Assembly: GCA_032881465.1 (NCBI GenBank)
Contig: CP126168.1
Span: 1,364,001 to 1,428,000 of the forward strand
DNA from: Parvibaculaceae bacterium PLY_AMNH_Bact1
GTDB lineage: Bacteria > Pseudomonadota > Alphaproteobacteria > Parvibaculales > Parvibaculaceae
DNA: 64,000 nucleotides
Direction: 5' to 3'
The notes below the pieces were generated by a model. The model was given only the letters and a program-made list of their open reading frames with translations, was not told where the DNA came from and did not search any database. Shown here piece by piece: positions 44,737 to 54,193 of this stretch. The position numbers and the translations under genes were made by a program. Within the stretch, counting starts at the first letter, position 1; the number at the start of each line of letters is the position of its first letter.

Positions 44737-45693
44737 ATGAACGGTATAGGCCTTTTGGCAATGGTCTCTGGAGTAAGCGCAACTTTTCTTGGTGGTGCTT
44801 TGTGGATAGCTCGTGAGGCTGACAAAATACTTCGCACAGAAACACGCGACAGACTGGTTCTCTGGCTGAAGGGAGCAAGCAGTTCCAGTGATTCAATCTG
44901 GTATGAAACGTTTACAAACAGTTTGGACGACTTTTTCGGCAAAAGAAATGTTGCCATTGGTGGATTCAGTTTCACATTGCTTAGGCTGAGGCGGACCGCT
45001 CTGCTGTCTGTGTTTTGCGTCACCGCGTTGTCTGTTGTGTACCTTGCAATCCATCAACAGGAAATGGAGAGCTTAACACACGGGTACGGAATACCAGTCC
45101 TAACTGCTGGTCTCGTCGTGGCTGCATTGTTCGTCAATATTCCGACAGACTACATATCTGTAATGCAAACTAGGTGGTTCCTTGCGAAGCTGAATCCTGC
45201 GCGACAAGGGACAAGAACAATGTGGCGCAAGTTCGCTTTTCTATTGTTTGCAGATTTCTTTGCTTCTGCAATCATCTACTTTGTGCTGTTCACGCTATTA
45301 GCGAACGTAATCGATGTTGTTTCTAGAGTAAGTCTGGGAACGGAACTTATGGTGGTGGCACCAGCATCCGAAGTGGTGTGGAATCTCTTAAGTGATTTTG
45401 CCAGTATCCCTAGTGTGGTAGTCGCATTCTTTGAAGGTGACGGAACAGCAGGGCTTACAGGAGCGTTCTTGCTATCAACCGCACTGACATCAGTGTGGTT
45501 GTGGATCTATATCATTGGCGTTTCGACTGTGCGCTTGGCCGGGTATTATATTGGGTTCTTGGGGTGGCTGAATATCCACTTTGAGATTGATCGGCACTTA
45601 GAACGCTATCCAATAACTTTCATTGTGTGTGCAGCCATCGCGATTGTATCTGTTTTCAACGTAGTTGGTTACGTGCTCCTAACGCTAGTGTGA
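44737..45693 (+). CDS. Hypothetical polytopic membrane protein (orphan)
   Basis: 318 residues. Five or more hydrophobic segments: GLLAMVSGVSATFLGGALWI, LLSVFCVTALSVVYLAI, GIPVLTAGLVVAALFVNIP, FAFLLFADFFASAIIYFVLFTLLANVI, then AFLLSTALTSVWLWIYIIG and FIVCAAIAIVSVFNVVGYVLLTL. A basic linker (RTETRDRLVLWLKG) follows the first segment. ATG 44737 after ggtgggt. AT-rich codon use (aga, tta, cta) differs from the neighbours. A terminator follows 68 nt after the stop. Family unknown. Confidence 0.6.
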   Translation: MNGIGLLAMVSGVSATFLGGALWIAREADKILRTETRDRLVLWLKGASSSSDSIWYETFTNSLDDFFGKRNVAIGGFSFTLLRLRRTALLSVFCVTALSVVYLAIHQQEMESLTHGYGIPVLTAGLVVAALFVNIPTDYISVMQTRWFLAKLNPARQGTRTMWRKFAFLLFADFFASAIIYFVLFTLLANVIDVVSRVSLGTELMVVAPASEVVWNLLSDFASIPSVVVAFFEGDGTAGLTGAFLLSTALTSVWLWIYIIGVSTVRLAGYYIGFLGWLNIHFEIDRHLERYPITFIVCAAIAIVSVFNVVGYVLLTLV

Positions 45694-45760
45694 CGCGATT
45701 CCCTGACCCGACTGCGTAATCCGCTCTAAAATAGTATGATATTGTAACCGATCACAACCG

Positions 45761-45782
45761 CCCGCCCTTGAGGCGGGTTTTT
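45761..45782 (+). terminator. Intrinsic terminator after the orphan membrane gene
   Basis: CCCGCC (45761-45766), CTTGA loop, GGCGGG (45772-45777), five T. Compact hairpin typical of an intrinsic terminator; it sits 68 nt past the stop. Confidence 0.8.
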
Positions 45783-45784
45783 CT

Positions 45785-45964
45785 ATGGCTGAAACGAAAG
45801 ACGCAGGCGACCGCCTGGCAGACTTCATTCTGGGCTGCGTTTTGGCCCTGATCATTCTCTGGAAAATTGGGGACACATTGATGGGAAAGGACGATGGAGA
45901 TCGTTCTAAGGCGCTGTCAGGACGACAGCGATGTCGCCATAGGAAAACAACAGTTTCAAATTGA
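45785..45964 (+). CDS. Possible 59-residue single-span membrane protein
   Basis: ATG 45785 opens MAETKDAGDRLADF, then one hydrophobic span ILGCVLALIILWKIGDTLM and a basic tail. The only purine-rich upstream sequence (gaggcggg) is the terminator's 3' arm, so translation is questionable. Small single-span proteins like this are common beside phage lysis genes, and an M15-like gene follows. Low support. Confidence 0.3.
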   Translation: MAETKDAGDRLADFILGCVLALIILWKIGDTLMGKDDGDRSKALSGRQRCRHRKTTVSN

Positions 45965-46011
45965 GATGTCCTGTGAGACGCTGATGAAAGGGGATTTGAT
46001 TGGAGGCTGCA

Positions 46012-46455
46012 ATGAGACATTTCGTTGAGAGTGAGTTTGGTGAGTCATGGGAGCATATGAGTGAGGTGTTGCTGACGAAGTTAGACGAGTTTCGGGAGCA
46101 GGTCGGGCACTCAATCATTATTTCTCCCGCGCCGGGAGCGCTTGCTCGTTTTCTAGGCCCAACAGGCAAAAGCCAGCACAATGTCGACAAGTGGGGCGAA
46201 TGTCGTGCCGCTGATATTATGTCTAAGCATTTTGAGACGGACGACCATATGCGGCGTGCCTACGGTATTGCTAAGGAGATTGGTTTTACGGGCATCGGTG
46301 TCTCGATGATTTGGAGCCCTCACTGGGGGTTCCATCTGGATGTCAGACAAGGCAGGCAAGTTGGTAGCCCCGCCAAATGGGCCTACACACGGGAAGAGGG
46401 GCAGCAGAGGATTGTCGCAGTTGATGCGGTCTTCGGTGAGACTTTCATTGCCTAA
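46012..46455 (+). CDS. M15-like D-Ala-D-Ala carboxypeptidase/phage-type endolysin
   Basis: 147 residues. The pattern SQHNVDKWGECRAADI followed later by HWGFHLDVR matches the S-x-H-(x)n-A-x-D and H-x-D zinc ligands of the peptidase M15 group used as phage peptidoglycan hydrolases. No signal peptide, as in endolysins exported via a holin. ATG 46012 with ggagg five bases before, which sets the start. Within the orphan block. I see no complete lysis cassette around it, so it looks like a prophage remnant. Family similarity is by motif only. Confidence 0.6.
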   Translation: MRHFVESEFGESWEHMSEVLLTKLDEFREQVGHSIIISPAPGALARFLGPTGKSQHNVDKWGECRAADIMSKHFETDDHMRRAYGIAKEIGFTGIGVSMIWSPHWGFHLDVRQGRQVGSPAKWAYTREEGQQRIVAVDAVFGETFIA

Positions 46456-46662
46456 CTCATTGCCTGGGTAATTCGTCTAAGGGCGCAAAGTTTCTATCTA
46501 GTTGGGTGTTTTGCAGAGCTGCCGGAGTTGCCGTGATCACATGAACGTGTGAGGAGTGTGAAAGCCGCCCGAGATTGGTTAGGGTTTTCCAACTATTGAA
46601 ATTGGGCGACCCGATAGGCACTTAGTGCCCCATCGGTAATCAACAGGGCAGGAGCACTTCAT

Positions 46663-47514
46663 ATGAGCAATGCAGACGTTTACGTACCACCAAAAGTTTG
46701 GACATGGGACAGTGAGAGTGGGGGACGGTTTGCCAACATCAACCGCCCCATCGCAGGTCCAACCCAGGAGAAAGAACTGCCGGTCGGAAAACACCCATTG
46801 CAGCTCTATTCACTTGCGACACCGAACGGTGTGAAAGTAACCGTCATGCTTGAAGAGCTGCTGGCGCTTGGACACAAAGGGGCAGAGTACGACGCCTGGC
46901 TTATCAATATTGGTGAGGGTGACCAGTTTGGCAGCGGCTTTGTTGACATAAACCCGAACTCCAAGATCCCGGCGCTCATGGACCACAGCACTGAGACGCC
47001 GACACGGGTGTTCGAATCCGGTGCAATCCTCTGGTACCTGGCCGAGAAGTTCGATGCCTTCCTGCCAAAAGATCACAAAAAGCGCACGGAGTGCATGTCC
47101 TGGCTTATGTGGCTCATGGGCAGCGCGCCTTATCTCGGCGGCGGCTTCGGTCACTTCTACGCCTACGCGCCAGAAAAGTATGAGTACCCAATCAATCGCT
47201 TCACGATGGAAGTAAAGCGTCAGCTCGATGTGTTGGATCGTCACCTGGCCGACAATCAGTTCCTGGCTGGCGATGAATACTCTATCGCCGACATGGCGAC
47301 GTGCCCGTGGTACGGAGCATTGGCCAAAGGTCTGCTTTACGAGTCCAAAGAATTCCTGGATGTCGCCTCCTATAAAAACGTGAACCGCTGGACCGACGAA
47401 ATCTTCACGCGCCCAGCAGTGAAACGCGGCCAGAAAGTAAACCGCGTGTGGGGTGAGGAAAACAGTCAGGTTCCTGAGCGTCACGACGCAAGCGACATCG
47501 ACGCCAAAGACTGA
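46663..47514 (+). CDS. yghU: YghU-type glutathione transferase/disulfide-bond oxidoreductase
   Basis: 283-residue GST of the Nu class. The N-terminal extension (YVPPKVWTWDSESGGRFANINRPIAGPTQEKELPVGKHPLQLYSLATPNGVKVTVMLEE) is diagnostic of YghU/YfcG-like proteins, where Thr and Asn near TPN bind glutathione. NPNSKIPALMDHS is the cis-Pro site, VFESGAILWYLAEKF follows, and LAGDEYSIADMATCPWYG is in the helical domain. Members bind two glutathiones and act on disulfides and peroxides. ATG 46663 after aggagc. First clear core gene after the orphan block. Confidence 0.9.
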   Translation: MSNADVYVPPKVWTWDSESGGRFANINRPIAGPTQEKELPVGKHPLQLYSLATPNGVKVTVMLEELLALGHKGAEYDAWLINIGEGDQFGSGFVDINPNSKIPALMDHSTETPTRVFESGAILWYLAEKFDAFLPKDHKKRTECMSWLMWLMGSAPYLGGGFGHFYAYAPEKYEYPINRFTMEVKRQLDVLDRHLADNQFLAGDEYSIADMATCPWYGALAKGLLYESKEFLDVASYKNVNRWTDEIFTRPAVKRGQKVNRVWGEENSQVPERHDASDIDAKD

Positions 47515-47533
47515 CCTTGAGAGTTAGGGTGTT

Positions 47534-48697
47534 CTACTTTTTGAGGATCATGGATATCCCAACAAGCAGGGCACCCAATGCTGCAAGGCTGGCCGACGCC
47601 AGAAACGCATAGGCTCCAAACATCCCCGCGAGCCAACCAAAAGAAATCAATGCCAGGATTGCGACACCGGATTGCAAAATCCCAAAGAAACTTTGGGCCT
47701 GAGCTGCAATGCTCTCGTCGGTAGTATCAGCGATGAAATGGGTGCAGGCGAGGAACCCCAGCGCATAGGTGAGCGCCTGAAGAAGCTGCAACCCGAAAAG
47801 AACGGGAACAGACGGCGAAAAGGCGAAAGCGGTCCACCGAACCACAGCAACCAAGCATGATGTTAGGATGAGCGCACGTGGTGTGATGCGACCCGCGAAG
47901 CGTTTGAACCCGATAAACATCCCAAGCTCAGCAATACTGCCAACGACGATCAGGAGTCCGATTGTGCTCTCGGAGATACCCTGCTCGTGCCAGAGAAGGC
48001 CGAGGAAGCCGTTCAATACAAAATGGGTAGAGTGGACCAAGGCCCAACCGAAAAGCGGAAAGAGAAACCATGGGCGCAGAACATTGCGTAATGAGCCTGT
48101 GCGCATTGATGCTTTGAATGTCTCTTTGGCTTCACGAAACTGCGGCAGCCCAAAAGCCGTGGCAGCTCTCAGCAATGACAGGCCAACAAAGACCGGTACA
48201 AACGCAGTGATACCGATCTCTGCGATGGCGAAACCCGCAACAAAAATCGTGAGCATGTAGCCGATAGTCTTCCAAGCATAAAGATGACTGAATTCAAATC
48301 CTACCCGTCGTCCAAGTCGGATGGAGGCAGCATCGACGACAGGCAAGATGGCCATTTGAGAAACAACGCATGCTGTCCAAACGATCAGGATGCCCACAAA
48401 CCCTTCGGCAATGAACAGGCATAGAGGGAGAACGCCGGACAGGAACGCGCCGACGACGATGACGGGACGCCAGTCTGGCGCTTGGTCAGCAATACGCCCA
48501 ACCCTGACTCCAAGAAACAGGAGGACCAAAAGAGGGGTGGACGTAACAATGCCGATTTGGTCTGGCGAGAGGCCTTGAGAGGTAAACCAGATGCCGGCGA
48601 AGGCATTGATCACCCCCACACTCATGGCCTGAAAGAAGTAGTAGTTTGTTACGCGGACTGCAGGCGTGAACCGCAGTGACGGGTTGAAAAGAAACAT
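47534..48697 (-). CDS. MFS_1-like transporter (HcaT/LacY-type)
   Basis: 387-residue permease with twelve hydrophobic segments. Recognised by the N-terminal FFQAMSVGVINAFAGIWFTSQGLSPDQIGIVTSTPLLVLLFLGVRVGRIADQ, the acidic/aromatic loops and GFEFSHLYAWKTIGYMLTIFVAG in helix 4-5, a pattern of the phenylpropionate permease group. The second half repeats GISESTIGLLIVVGSIAELGMFIGFKRFAGR. Convergent with yghU. Transported compound unknown; HcaT relatives carry aromatic acids. Confidence 0.8.
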   Translation of the reverse strand: MFLFNPSLRFTPAVRVTNYYFFQAMSVGVINAFAGIWFTSQGLSPDQIGIVTSTPLLVLLFLGVRVGRIADQAPDWRPVIVVGAFLSGVLPLCLFIAEGFVGILIVWTACVVSQMAILPVVDAASIRLGRRVGFEFSHLYAWKTIGYMLTIFVAGFAIAEIGITAFVPVFVGLSLLRAATAFGLPQFREAKETFKASMRTGSLRNVLRPWFLFPLFGWALVHSTHFVLNGFLGLLWHEQGISESTIGLLIVVGSIAELGMFIGFKRFAGRITPRALILTSCLVAVVRWTAFAFSPSVPVLFGLQLLQALTYALGFLACTHFIADTTDESIAAQAQSFFGILQSGVAILALISFGWLAGMFGAYAFLASASLAALGALLVGISMILKK

Positions 48698-48861
48698 TTT
48701 TGAGAAACCAGAAAGAGCGCGACGTGAATATGCGCGCTTGGCCCGATCTTGCGCGGAGCAACGGGCGACACACCTTCAAGCCCACGGAAGGGTGAAGGTG
48801 GATGAGATCTTTTCTGGCGACTTATTTTAGCATGCCGTCACTTTAGACAGATATCGTGTCC

Positions 48862-49911
48862 TCAGCAAACGGCATCCGGTCGACGGACAACAAGTCGGCT
48901 CAGGATATCTCTATTGGCGGCAGAAAGTTTAGGTGCCATCTGGCAAGCAGAGGCCAGAAGCTCCTCTCGATCTAGCGCCGGTGCCTCAATGCCCTGCCAC
49001 GACGCATGAACAAACTGCATGGGGGTGCGACATTCGCCGTGGAGATGTGGTTCCCTTGCGAGTGTTCGAAGGTGGCTGAGAAGGTCATTGTCTTTCGGGT
49101 GTCCTGGAAGGCGGGCCAAATAATGTCCAAGAGCCAGCCGGTCGTCTGTACCCGGATTGGTTTGATCCAAATCCAGGATGAAGTCAGCATGGAGCACACC
49201 GTTTGCTAGAGCATTTGCATAGGCCTGCCAAAAAAGCGGCTTGATCCGATCGTCAGAGATCTCAGCTATCTTACGTTTGAATGTTCGCTCAGTTCTTACC
49301 CGTTCAAAGAACGAGAGGTCGGCGATTTCTGGGAACGCCTCGTTCGTTCCCTCCGGTTCAGACATTGAATAGATATAGAGGAGCTTTGCGAAGAAGTAGC
49401 TCCGCCGGGCTTTTTGTGATTCCCAGGTTGCACAAGGATTGCGGAGCGAAAAGATATGGACGCTTTTCGGGAGTAGGTCCCTGAATGTCCTCATCCGTCC
49501 CCAGCTGCGATTGAGGCAAAAGACTGGTATCTTGTCCTTGGACCTGGCGAATTCGGCGAGAAGCTGGAAATAGGCCCGCAACTCTGAGAGGCCTGTCATG
49601 CTGACCTCAAAGAATTCGCCATATGAGAGGTGTGCCGGGAATGCAGGGGCCCCGTGGCGGGGCGCGAGCAACTCGCAATATTCAAAGAAGTAGGGTTTTG
49701 TGAGGCCTTCATGGCCCATGCGCCGGACATCGTCGGGATCGTACCGCATGGCTTTGCATTTGGTCATGGTGCGCAGCCCCTCATGAAGGGGCTCATAGAA
49801 ACACATGAAACGCGGGTCAGCGCGAAAGGCGGTGAAGATTGCAGTGCTGCCGGTGCGCCACTGCGCATGGCAGAAAACAGCCGCAGGCAACGGCAGGAGG
49901 GGGCGTGTCAT
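48862..49911 (-). CDS. Sulfotransferase-like protein
   Basis: 349-residue protein. The N-terminal FCHAQWRTGSTAIFTAFRADPRF holds a PAPS-type P-loop (R-T-G-S-T) near residue 18, and SLRNPCATWESQ near residue 150 matches the 3'-phosphate-binding motif of sulfotransferases. It would move sulfate from PAPS to a sugar, lipid or peptide. ATG 49911 starts just before the P-loop; the 30-residue upstream extension (MRHVHRAGVREP on) has no family look. It lies alone between an MFS gene and tRNA-Asp. Acceptor unknown. Confidence 0.7.
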   Translation of the reverse strand: MTRPLLPLPAAVFCHAQWRTGSTAIFTAFRADPRFMCFYEPLHEGLRTMTKCKAMRYDPDDVRRMGHEGLTKPYFFEYCELLAPRHGAPAFPAHLSYGEFFEVSMTGLSELRAYFQLLAEFARSKDKIPVFCLNRSWGRMRTFRDLLPKSVHIFSLRNPCATWESQKARRSYFFAKLLYIYSMSEPEGTNEAFPEIADLSFFERVRTERTFKRKIAEISDDRIKPLFWQAYANALANGVLHADFILDLDQTNPGTDDRLALGHYLARLPGHPKDNDLLSHLRTLAREPHLHGECRTPMQFVHASWQGIEAPALDREELLASACQMAPKLSAANRDILSRLVVRRPDAVC

Positions 49912-50001
49912 CGGGTGTTTCGTTCCAAATGCCCAATCGCGCTGCAAACAAGACGCTGATTGGTGAGGTTCACGCACACCAGCGCGGTGTACGTGCCTCA
50001 T

Positions 50002-50259
50002 CCCTCGTTAGTTCAACGCATCGCAGAAGATTTCCCGTCGTTTGAAGGACCAGTTTTTTTCTGCAGACCTTGAAAGGGCGCGCAACGCTGGCTTGGTCAG
50101 GCCGCCCGATCAGGTGACTAGATCAGGTGAATCGCCAAACCAAGCGATGATTTACCCCTACAGTCAGGTTGATCATGAGGTTCAGCCATCAATTGGAAGG
50201 CCTCAACCCTAGGCTTCATAAGGAGAAGCAAATAAACGCGGAAAACAGCCATTCGCTGC
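50002..50259. other. Intergenic stretch upstream of tRNA-Asp
   Basis: Between the sulfotransferase-like gene and the tRNA-Asp promoter. The only visible signals are short direct or inverted repeats around gatcaggtga (50107-50136), of unknown use. No gene is supported. Confidence 0.45.
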
Positions 50260-50288
50260 TTGACAGCTTCTAGGGCCTGCCGTACATC
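50260..50288 (+). promoter_or_regulatory. Promoter of tRNA-Asp
   Basis: TTGACA (50260-50265), 17-bp spacer, TACATC (50283-50288). Perfect -35 and moderate -10, 34 bp before the tRNA; a GAAGGCG/CGCCTTC hairpin lies between and may be a processed leader or insulator. Confidence 0.6.
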
Positions 50289-50322
50289 ACCGCATCCCCG
50301 AAGGCGTTTCGCCTTCGATTTA

Positions 50323-50399
50323 GGGGGTGTAGCTCAGCTGGTTAGAGCGCTGGCCTGTCACGCCAGAGGCCGCGGGTTCGAGTCCCGTCACTCCCGCCA
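50323..50399 (+). tRNA. tRNA-Asp (anticodon GUC)
   Basis: Acceptor GGGGGTG pairs with CACTCCC (one G-U); D-arm AGCTCAGCTGGTTAGAGC; anticodon stem CTGGC/GCCAG with CTGTCAC loop, anticodon GTC; T-arm CGGG-TTCGAGT-CCCG. Discriminator G and encoded CCA end at 50399. Confidence 0.95.
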
Positions 50400-50575
50400 T
50401 TTTCTAATGACCTAGCCGTGACAGGGCTGGTCATCCCAACTTTCAAAGCCCGCTCATTCCATTTTTGAGCTCCTTGCAAGCTGGTCCTGCGAGTGGTTCT
50501 TAAGCCCTGTCGCCTGCGCGGCAAAAAGCCTCAAAAATCTGTGCATTTTAGCGTGTTTTTGACGTGCTCAGTCGT

Positions 50576-50603
50576 TTGACTTGGGGCAGGCGAGGGCTAT
50601 ACT
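50576..50603 (+). promoter_or_regulatory. Promoter of the nuo operon
   Basis: TTGACT (50576-50581), 16-bp spacer, TATACT (50598-50603), about 130 bp upstream of nuoA. Best housekeeping-type match in the window. The rest of the 333 bp between tRNA-Asp and nuoA holds no gene. Confidence 0.65.
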
Positions 50604-50732
50604 CCGCGCGATTTTAGAGGGGCAACACGCGAGAATCACTCAAGTCTTCGCAGACGCGAAACCACTGCAGTGATTTCCGCCGACAGGTCAGGCCAGACCA
50701 CCACACTGGGCCAGACCATTCAGGTGCTGAAA

Positions 50733-51098
50733 ATGGAACAGCTCTTAAGCGAGTATCTGCCGATCGTGATTTTTCTCGGTCTGTCGGCCGTCATATCTAT
50801 TGCTTTATTGATCGTCCCATTTGTGATCGCCCCGTCGAACCCGGACCCGGAAAAACTCTCAGCATATGAGTGTGGGTTTGAAGCCTTCGACGACAGCCGC
50901 ATGCGCTTTGACGTGAAGTTTTATCTCGTCGCAATCCTGTTCATCATTTTTGATCTGGAGGTCGCTTTCCTCTTCCCCTGGGCGGTGTCGCTTGGCGATG
51001 TTGGTCTGTTCGGGTTCTGGTCAATGATGGTGTTCCTAGGGGTTCTGACAATCGGCTTTATCTACGAGTGGAAGAAAGGCGCCCTGGAATGGGATTGA
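50733..51098 (+). CDS. nuoA: NADH-quinone oxidoreductase subunit A
   Basis: 121-residue membrane subunit with three helices: [51 protein letters not shown] and [26 protein letters not shown]. The conserved loop [21 protein letters not shown], including the Cys, is typical. ATG 50733 is used rather than an upstream ATG in the same frame because the subunit begins there in relatives. First gene of the complex I operon. Confidence 0.93.
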   Translation: MEQLLSEYLPIVIFLGLSAVISIALLIVPFVIAPSNPDPEKLSAYECGFEAFDDSRMRFDVKFYLVAILFIIFDLEVAFLFPWAVSLGDVGLFGFWSMMVFLGVLTIGFIYEWKKGALEWD

Positions 51099-51147
51099 GC
51101 GAAATGGGACTGAGCCTTTTTCTCCGTCAGATGTGTGGAGTGCGCGT

Positions 51148-51717
51148 ATGACCAGTAGTCCAATCATCACCGAAGCCCCAAAGGGCGTCATTGATCCCAA
51201 GACTGGCGCGCCGGTTGGAGCTGATGACCCTTTCTTCAAGCAGATGTCGGATGAGCTTGCTGACAAGAACTTTCTGGTCACCTCGCTGGACAATTTGATC
51301 AACTGGTCCCGGACCGGCTCACTGATGTGGATGACCTTCGGTCTGGCCTGTTGTGGCGTTGAGATGATGCAGACCAACATGCCCCGCTATGACCTTGAGC
51401 GGTTCGGAACTGCACCCCGCGCCAGTCCGCGCCAGTCCGATGTGATGATCGTGGCCGGAACACTTACAAACAAAATGGCACCTGCACTCCGCAAAGTTTA
51501 TGACCAGATGCCTGATCCCCGCTACGTGATCTCGATGGGATCGTGTGCCAATGGCGGTGGCTACTATCACTACTCCTATTCGGTCGTGCGCGGATGTGAC
51601 CGGATTGTTCCCGTGGATATTTATGTGCCTGGATGCCCACCATCTGCTGAAGCTCTGCTGTACGGCATTCTTGCCTTGCAGCGAAAAATCAGGCGCACCG
51701 GGACGATCGAACGTTAG
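51148..51717 (+). CDS. nuoB: NADH-quinone oxidoreductase subunit B
   Basis: 189-residue peripheral subunit that binds the N2 [4Fe-4S] cluster next to the quinone site. Ligand Cys residues: the pair in [11 protein letters not shown], one in [23 protein letters not shown] and one in [37 protein letters not shown] is the family block. ATG 51148 is preferred; a GTG five codons earlier is open. 50 nt after nuoA. Confidence 0.95.
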   Translation: MTSSPIITEAPKGVIDPKTGAPVGADDPFFKQMSDELADKNFLVTSLDNLINWSRTGSLMWMTFGLACCGVEMMQTNMPRYDLERFGTAPRASPRQSDVMIVAGTLTNKMAPALRKVYDQMPDPRYVISMGSCANGGGYYHYSYSVVRGCDRIVPVDIYVPGCPPSAEALLYGILALQRKIRRTGTIER

Positions 51718-51776
51718 AAGAATACCGCAAGGGTGAGGCCTGCTCGCCGCGGTGACAACATTGTTAGAGATGCCAA

Positions 51777-52406
51777 TTGTCTGAGAAAAACGACATGGAC
51801 GAAAGTCTGCAAGATCTAGGGGATCATATCGCCGCCGGTTTGGGTGACGCGATTGTCTCGTCAGAGATCGACCGCGGTGAACTGACGCTGACGACCAGCG
51901 CGGACAAAATCGTCAAGGTTCTCAAGTTCTTGAGAGATGACCCGGCATGCCACTTCTCTGTTCTTGTCGACATTTGCGGTGCAGACAATCCAGGCCGCGC
52001 CAGACGTTTCGATGTTGTCTATCACCTGCTGTCCATGCATCAGAACCAGCGCCTGCGTGTGAAACTGGAAACGGATGAAGAGGCTCAGGTGCCTAGTGTT
52101 GTTGGGGTGTACCCCGCAGCCAACTGGTTCGAGCGCGAGGCTTTTGACCTCTATGGTATCCTCTTTTCGGGTCATCCTGATTTGCGGCGTATCCTGACCG
52201 ATTATGGATTTTCTGGACATCCACTGCGCAAAGATTTCCCGCTCACCGGCTTTGTTGAAGTCCGTTATGACGATGAGCTGAAACGGGTGGCATATGAGCC
52301 CGTGAAACTCACGCAGGAATTCCGGAATTTCGATTTCGAAAGTCCTTGGGAAGCAGCTGAATATCTGCTGCCGGGCGATGAAAAAGCATCTGAGGGTGAA
52401 GGATAG
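51777..52406 (+). CDS. nuoC: NADH-quinone oxidoreductase subunit C
   Basis: About 209-residue 30-kDa-type subunit of the peripheral arm. Motifs: [27 protein letters not shown], then the signature [38 protein letters not shown], and the C-terminal DFESPWE. Separate from nuoD, unlike fused NuoCD. Start is uncertain between TTG 51777 and ATG 51795; neither has a strong ribosome site. It ends 3 nt before nuoD. Confidence 0.93.
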   Translation: MSEKNDMDESLQDLGDHIAAGLGDAIVSSEIDRGELTLTTSADKIVKVLKFLRDDPACHFSVLVDICGADNPGRARRFDVVYHLLSMHQNQRLRVKLETDEEAQVPSVVGVYPAANWFEREAFDLYGILFSGHPDLRRILTDYGFSGHPLRKDFPLTGFVEVRYDDELKRVAYEPVKLTQEFRNFDFESPWEAAEYLLPGDEKASEGEG

Positions 52407-52409
52407 TCC

Positions 52410-53588
52410 ATGGCCGAGTCTCAGATTAAAAACATCAACATTAACTTCGGGCCTCAGCACCCGGCCGCGCACGGGGTGCTGCGCCTGGTGCTTGAGCTCG
52501 AAGGTGAGGTTGTAGAGCGGGTGGATCCGCATATCGGACTGCTGCACCGCGGTACCGAGAAGCTGATTGAGAACAAAACATACCTTCAGGCACTGCCTTA
52601 CTTCGACCGCCTCGACTATGTGGCGCCGATGAATCAGGAGCATGCCTATTCGCTGGCAGTTGAAAAGCTCCTCGGCATCGAAGTGCCAAAACGCGCGCAA
52701 TATATCCGTGTTCTCTATTCAGAGATCGGCCGCATTCTCAATCATTTGCTGAACGTGACCACACAGGCGCTGGACGTTGGTGCGTTCACACCCTCGCTTT
52801 GGGGATTTGAGGTTCGTGAAGAGCTGATGTCGTTCTACGAGCGCGCGTCCGGTAGTCGGATGCACGCGGCCTATTTTCGGCCCGGTGGTGTCCATCAGGA
52901 TCTGCCGCCAAAGCTCTTGGAAGACATTCACGCCTATTGCGACTTTATCGAGAAGATCGTCGATGATGTGGATGCACTCCTCACTGGCAACCGTATTTTT
53001 AAACAACGCAATGTGGACATTGGCAATGTGTCCGCTGAAGACGCACAAGCCTGGGGCTTCTCTGGCGTGATGGTGCGCGGATCTGGCATGGCATGGGACC
53101 TGCGTCGTTCGCAGCCTTATGAATGTTACAGCGATCTTGAGTTTGATATTCCTGTCGGCAAGAACGGCGACAATTTCGATCGTTACCTCATCCGCATTGA
53201 AGAATGTCGCCAATCCGTCCGGATCATGCGTCAGTGTATTGAGCAGATGCCGGAAGGTCCGGTGGTCACGAGCGACGGCAAGATCGCGCCGCCGAAACGT
53301 GGTGACATGAAGAAGTCGATGGAAAGTCTGATCCATCACTTCAAGCTCTACACCGAGGGCTATCATGTGCCTGCCGGTGAGGTGTATGCCGCCGTCGAAG
53401 CGCCGAAGGGTGAGTTTGGCGTCTATTTGGTTTCTGACGGGTCGAACAAGCCAAGCCGCTGCAAAATTAAAGCGCCGGGCTTTTCGCATCTACAGGCAAT
53501 GGATTTCTTATGTAAGGGCTACATGCTCGCTGACGTCTCAGCGATCCTGGGCTCACTGGACATTGTGTTCGGGGAGGTTGACCGATGA
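52410..53588 (+). CDS. nuoD: NADH-quinone oxidoreductase subunit D
   Basis: 392-residue 49-kDa-type subunit, partner of NuoB at the quinone cavity. Starts with the typical [58 protein letters not shown]-type block, and a C-terminal [12 protein letters not shown]. The conserved quinone-site His and Tyr positions ([18 protein letters not shown]-type) are present. Stop overlaps the nuoE start (ATGA), showing coupling. Confidence 0.96.
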   Translation: MAESQIKNININFGPQHPAAHGVLRLVLELEGEVVERVDPHIGLLHRGTEKLIENKTYLQALPYFDRLDYVAPMNQEHAYSLAVEKLLGIEVPKRAQYIRVLYSEIGRILNHLLNVTTQALDVGAFTPSLWGFEVREELMSFYERASGSRMHAAYFRPGGVHQDLPPKLLEDIHAYCDFIEKIVDDVDALLTGNRIFKQRNVDIGNVSAEDAQAWGFSGVMVRGSGMAWDLRRSQPYECYSDLEFDIPVGKNGDNFDRYLIRIEECRQSVRIMRQCIEQMPEGPVVTSDGKIAPPKRGDMKKSMESLIHHFKLYTEGYHVPAGEVYAAVEAPKGEFGVYLVSDGSNKPSRCKIKAPGFSHLQAMDFLCKGYMLADVSAILGSLDIVFGEVDR

Positions 53589-54193
53589 GTGTGCGCAGAC
53601 TGGACCCGAACCAGCCTGACAGTTTTGAGTTTACGGCTGAAAACAAAGCCTGGGCTGACGGTCAGATCAAAAAGTACCCGGACGGCAGACAGGCCTCTGC
53701 AATTATTTCGCTTTTGTGGCGCGCACAGAAGCAGGCAGGTGGTTGGTTGCCGGAGCCGGCAATCCGGTACATTGCTGACTATCTAGACATGCCGCACATG
53801 CGGGCGATGGAAGTCGTGACCTTCTACACCATGTTCAACCTGTCGCCGGTGGGTGAGCATTTTGTTCAGCTCTGTGGAACGACGCCTTGCTGGTTGCGCG
53901 GGTCTGATGATCTGAAAGCAGTCTGCAAAAAGATGATCGGCGACGAGAAGCAGGTTTCAAGCGACGGCAAACTCTCCTGGATGGAAGTTGAGTGCCTTGG
54001 AGCATGTGCTAACGCACCCATGGTGCAGATCAATGATGACTTCTATGAAGACCTGGACGCTGGGAATTTTGAGAAACTTCTAACGGACCTTAAGGAAGGA
54101 CGGCCTGTAAAGGTTGGCCCTCAGAACGACCGCAAAGGGTCTGAGCCAGCAGGCGAGCTGACAAGCCTCACCGAAGTGGGGGGAGCAGACTGA
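53585..54193 (+). CDS. nuoE: NADH-quinone oxidoreductase subunit E
   Basis: 202-residue 24-kDa-type subunit with a thioredoxin-like [2Fe-2S] domain. Ligand Cys: CGTTPCW (about residues 98-103) and [15 protein letters not shown] (about 139-143). [14 protein letters not shown] precedes the cluster. The C-terminus is extended with a polar tail ([17 protein letters not shown]). ATG 53585 overlaps the nuoD stop; the stop overlaps nuoF by one base (TGATG). Confidence 0.95.
   Translation: MSVRRLDPNQPDSFEFTAENKAWADGQIKKYPDGRQASAIISLLWRAQKQAGGWLPEPAIRYIADYLDMPHMRAMEVVTFYTMFNLSPVGEHFVQLCGTTPCWLRGSDDLKAVCKKMIGDEKQVSSDGKLSWMEVECLGACANAPMVQINDDFYEDLDAGNFEKLLTDLKEGRPVKVGPQNDRKGSEPAGELTSLTEVGGAD

Noticed and set aside
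43940-46660. att duplication of the tRNA-Val 3' end
   Set aside because: Reading 45700-46660 by eye showed no copy of the T-arm/acceptor sequence; a computed search would be needed to exclude a short one.
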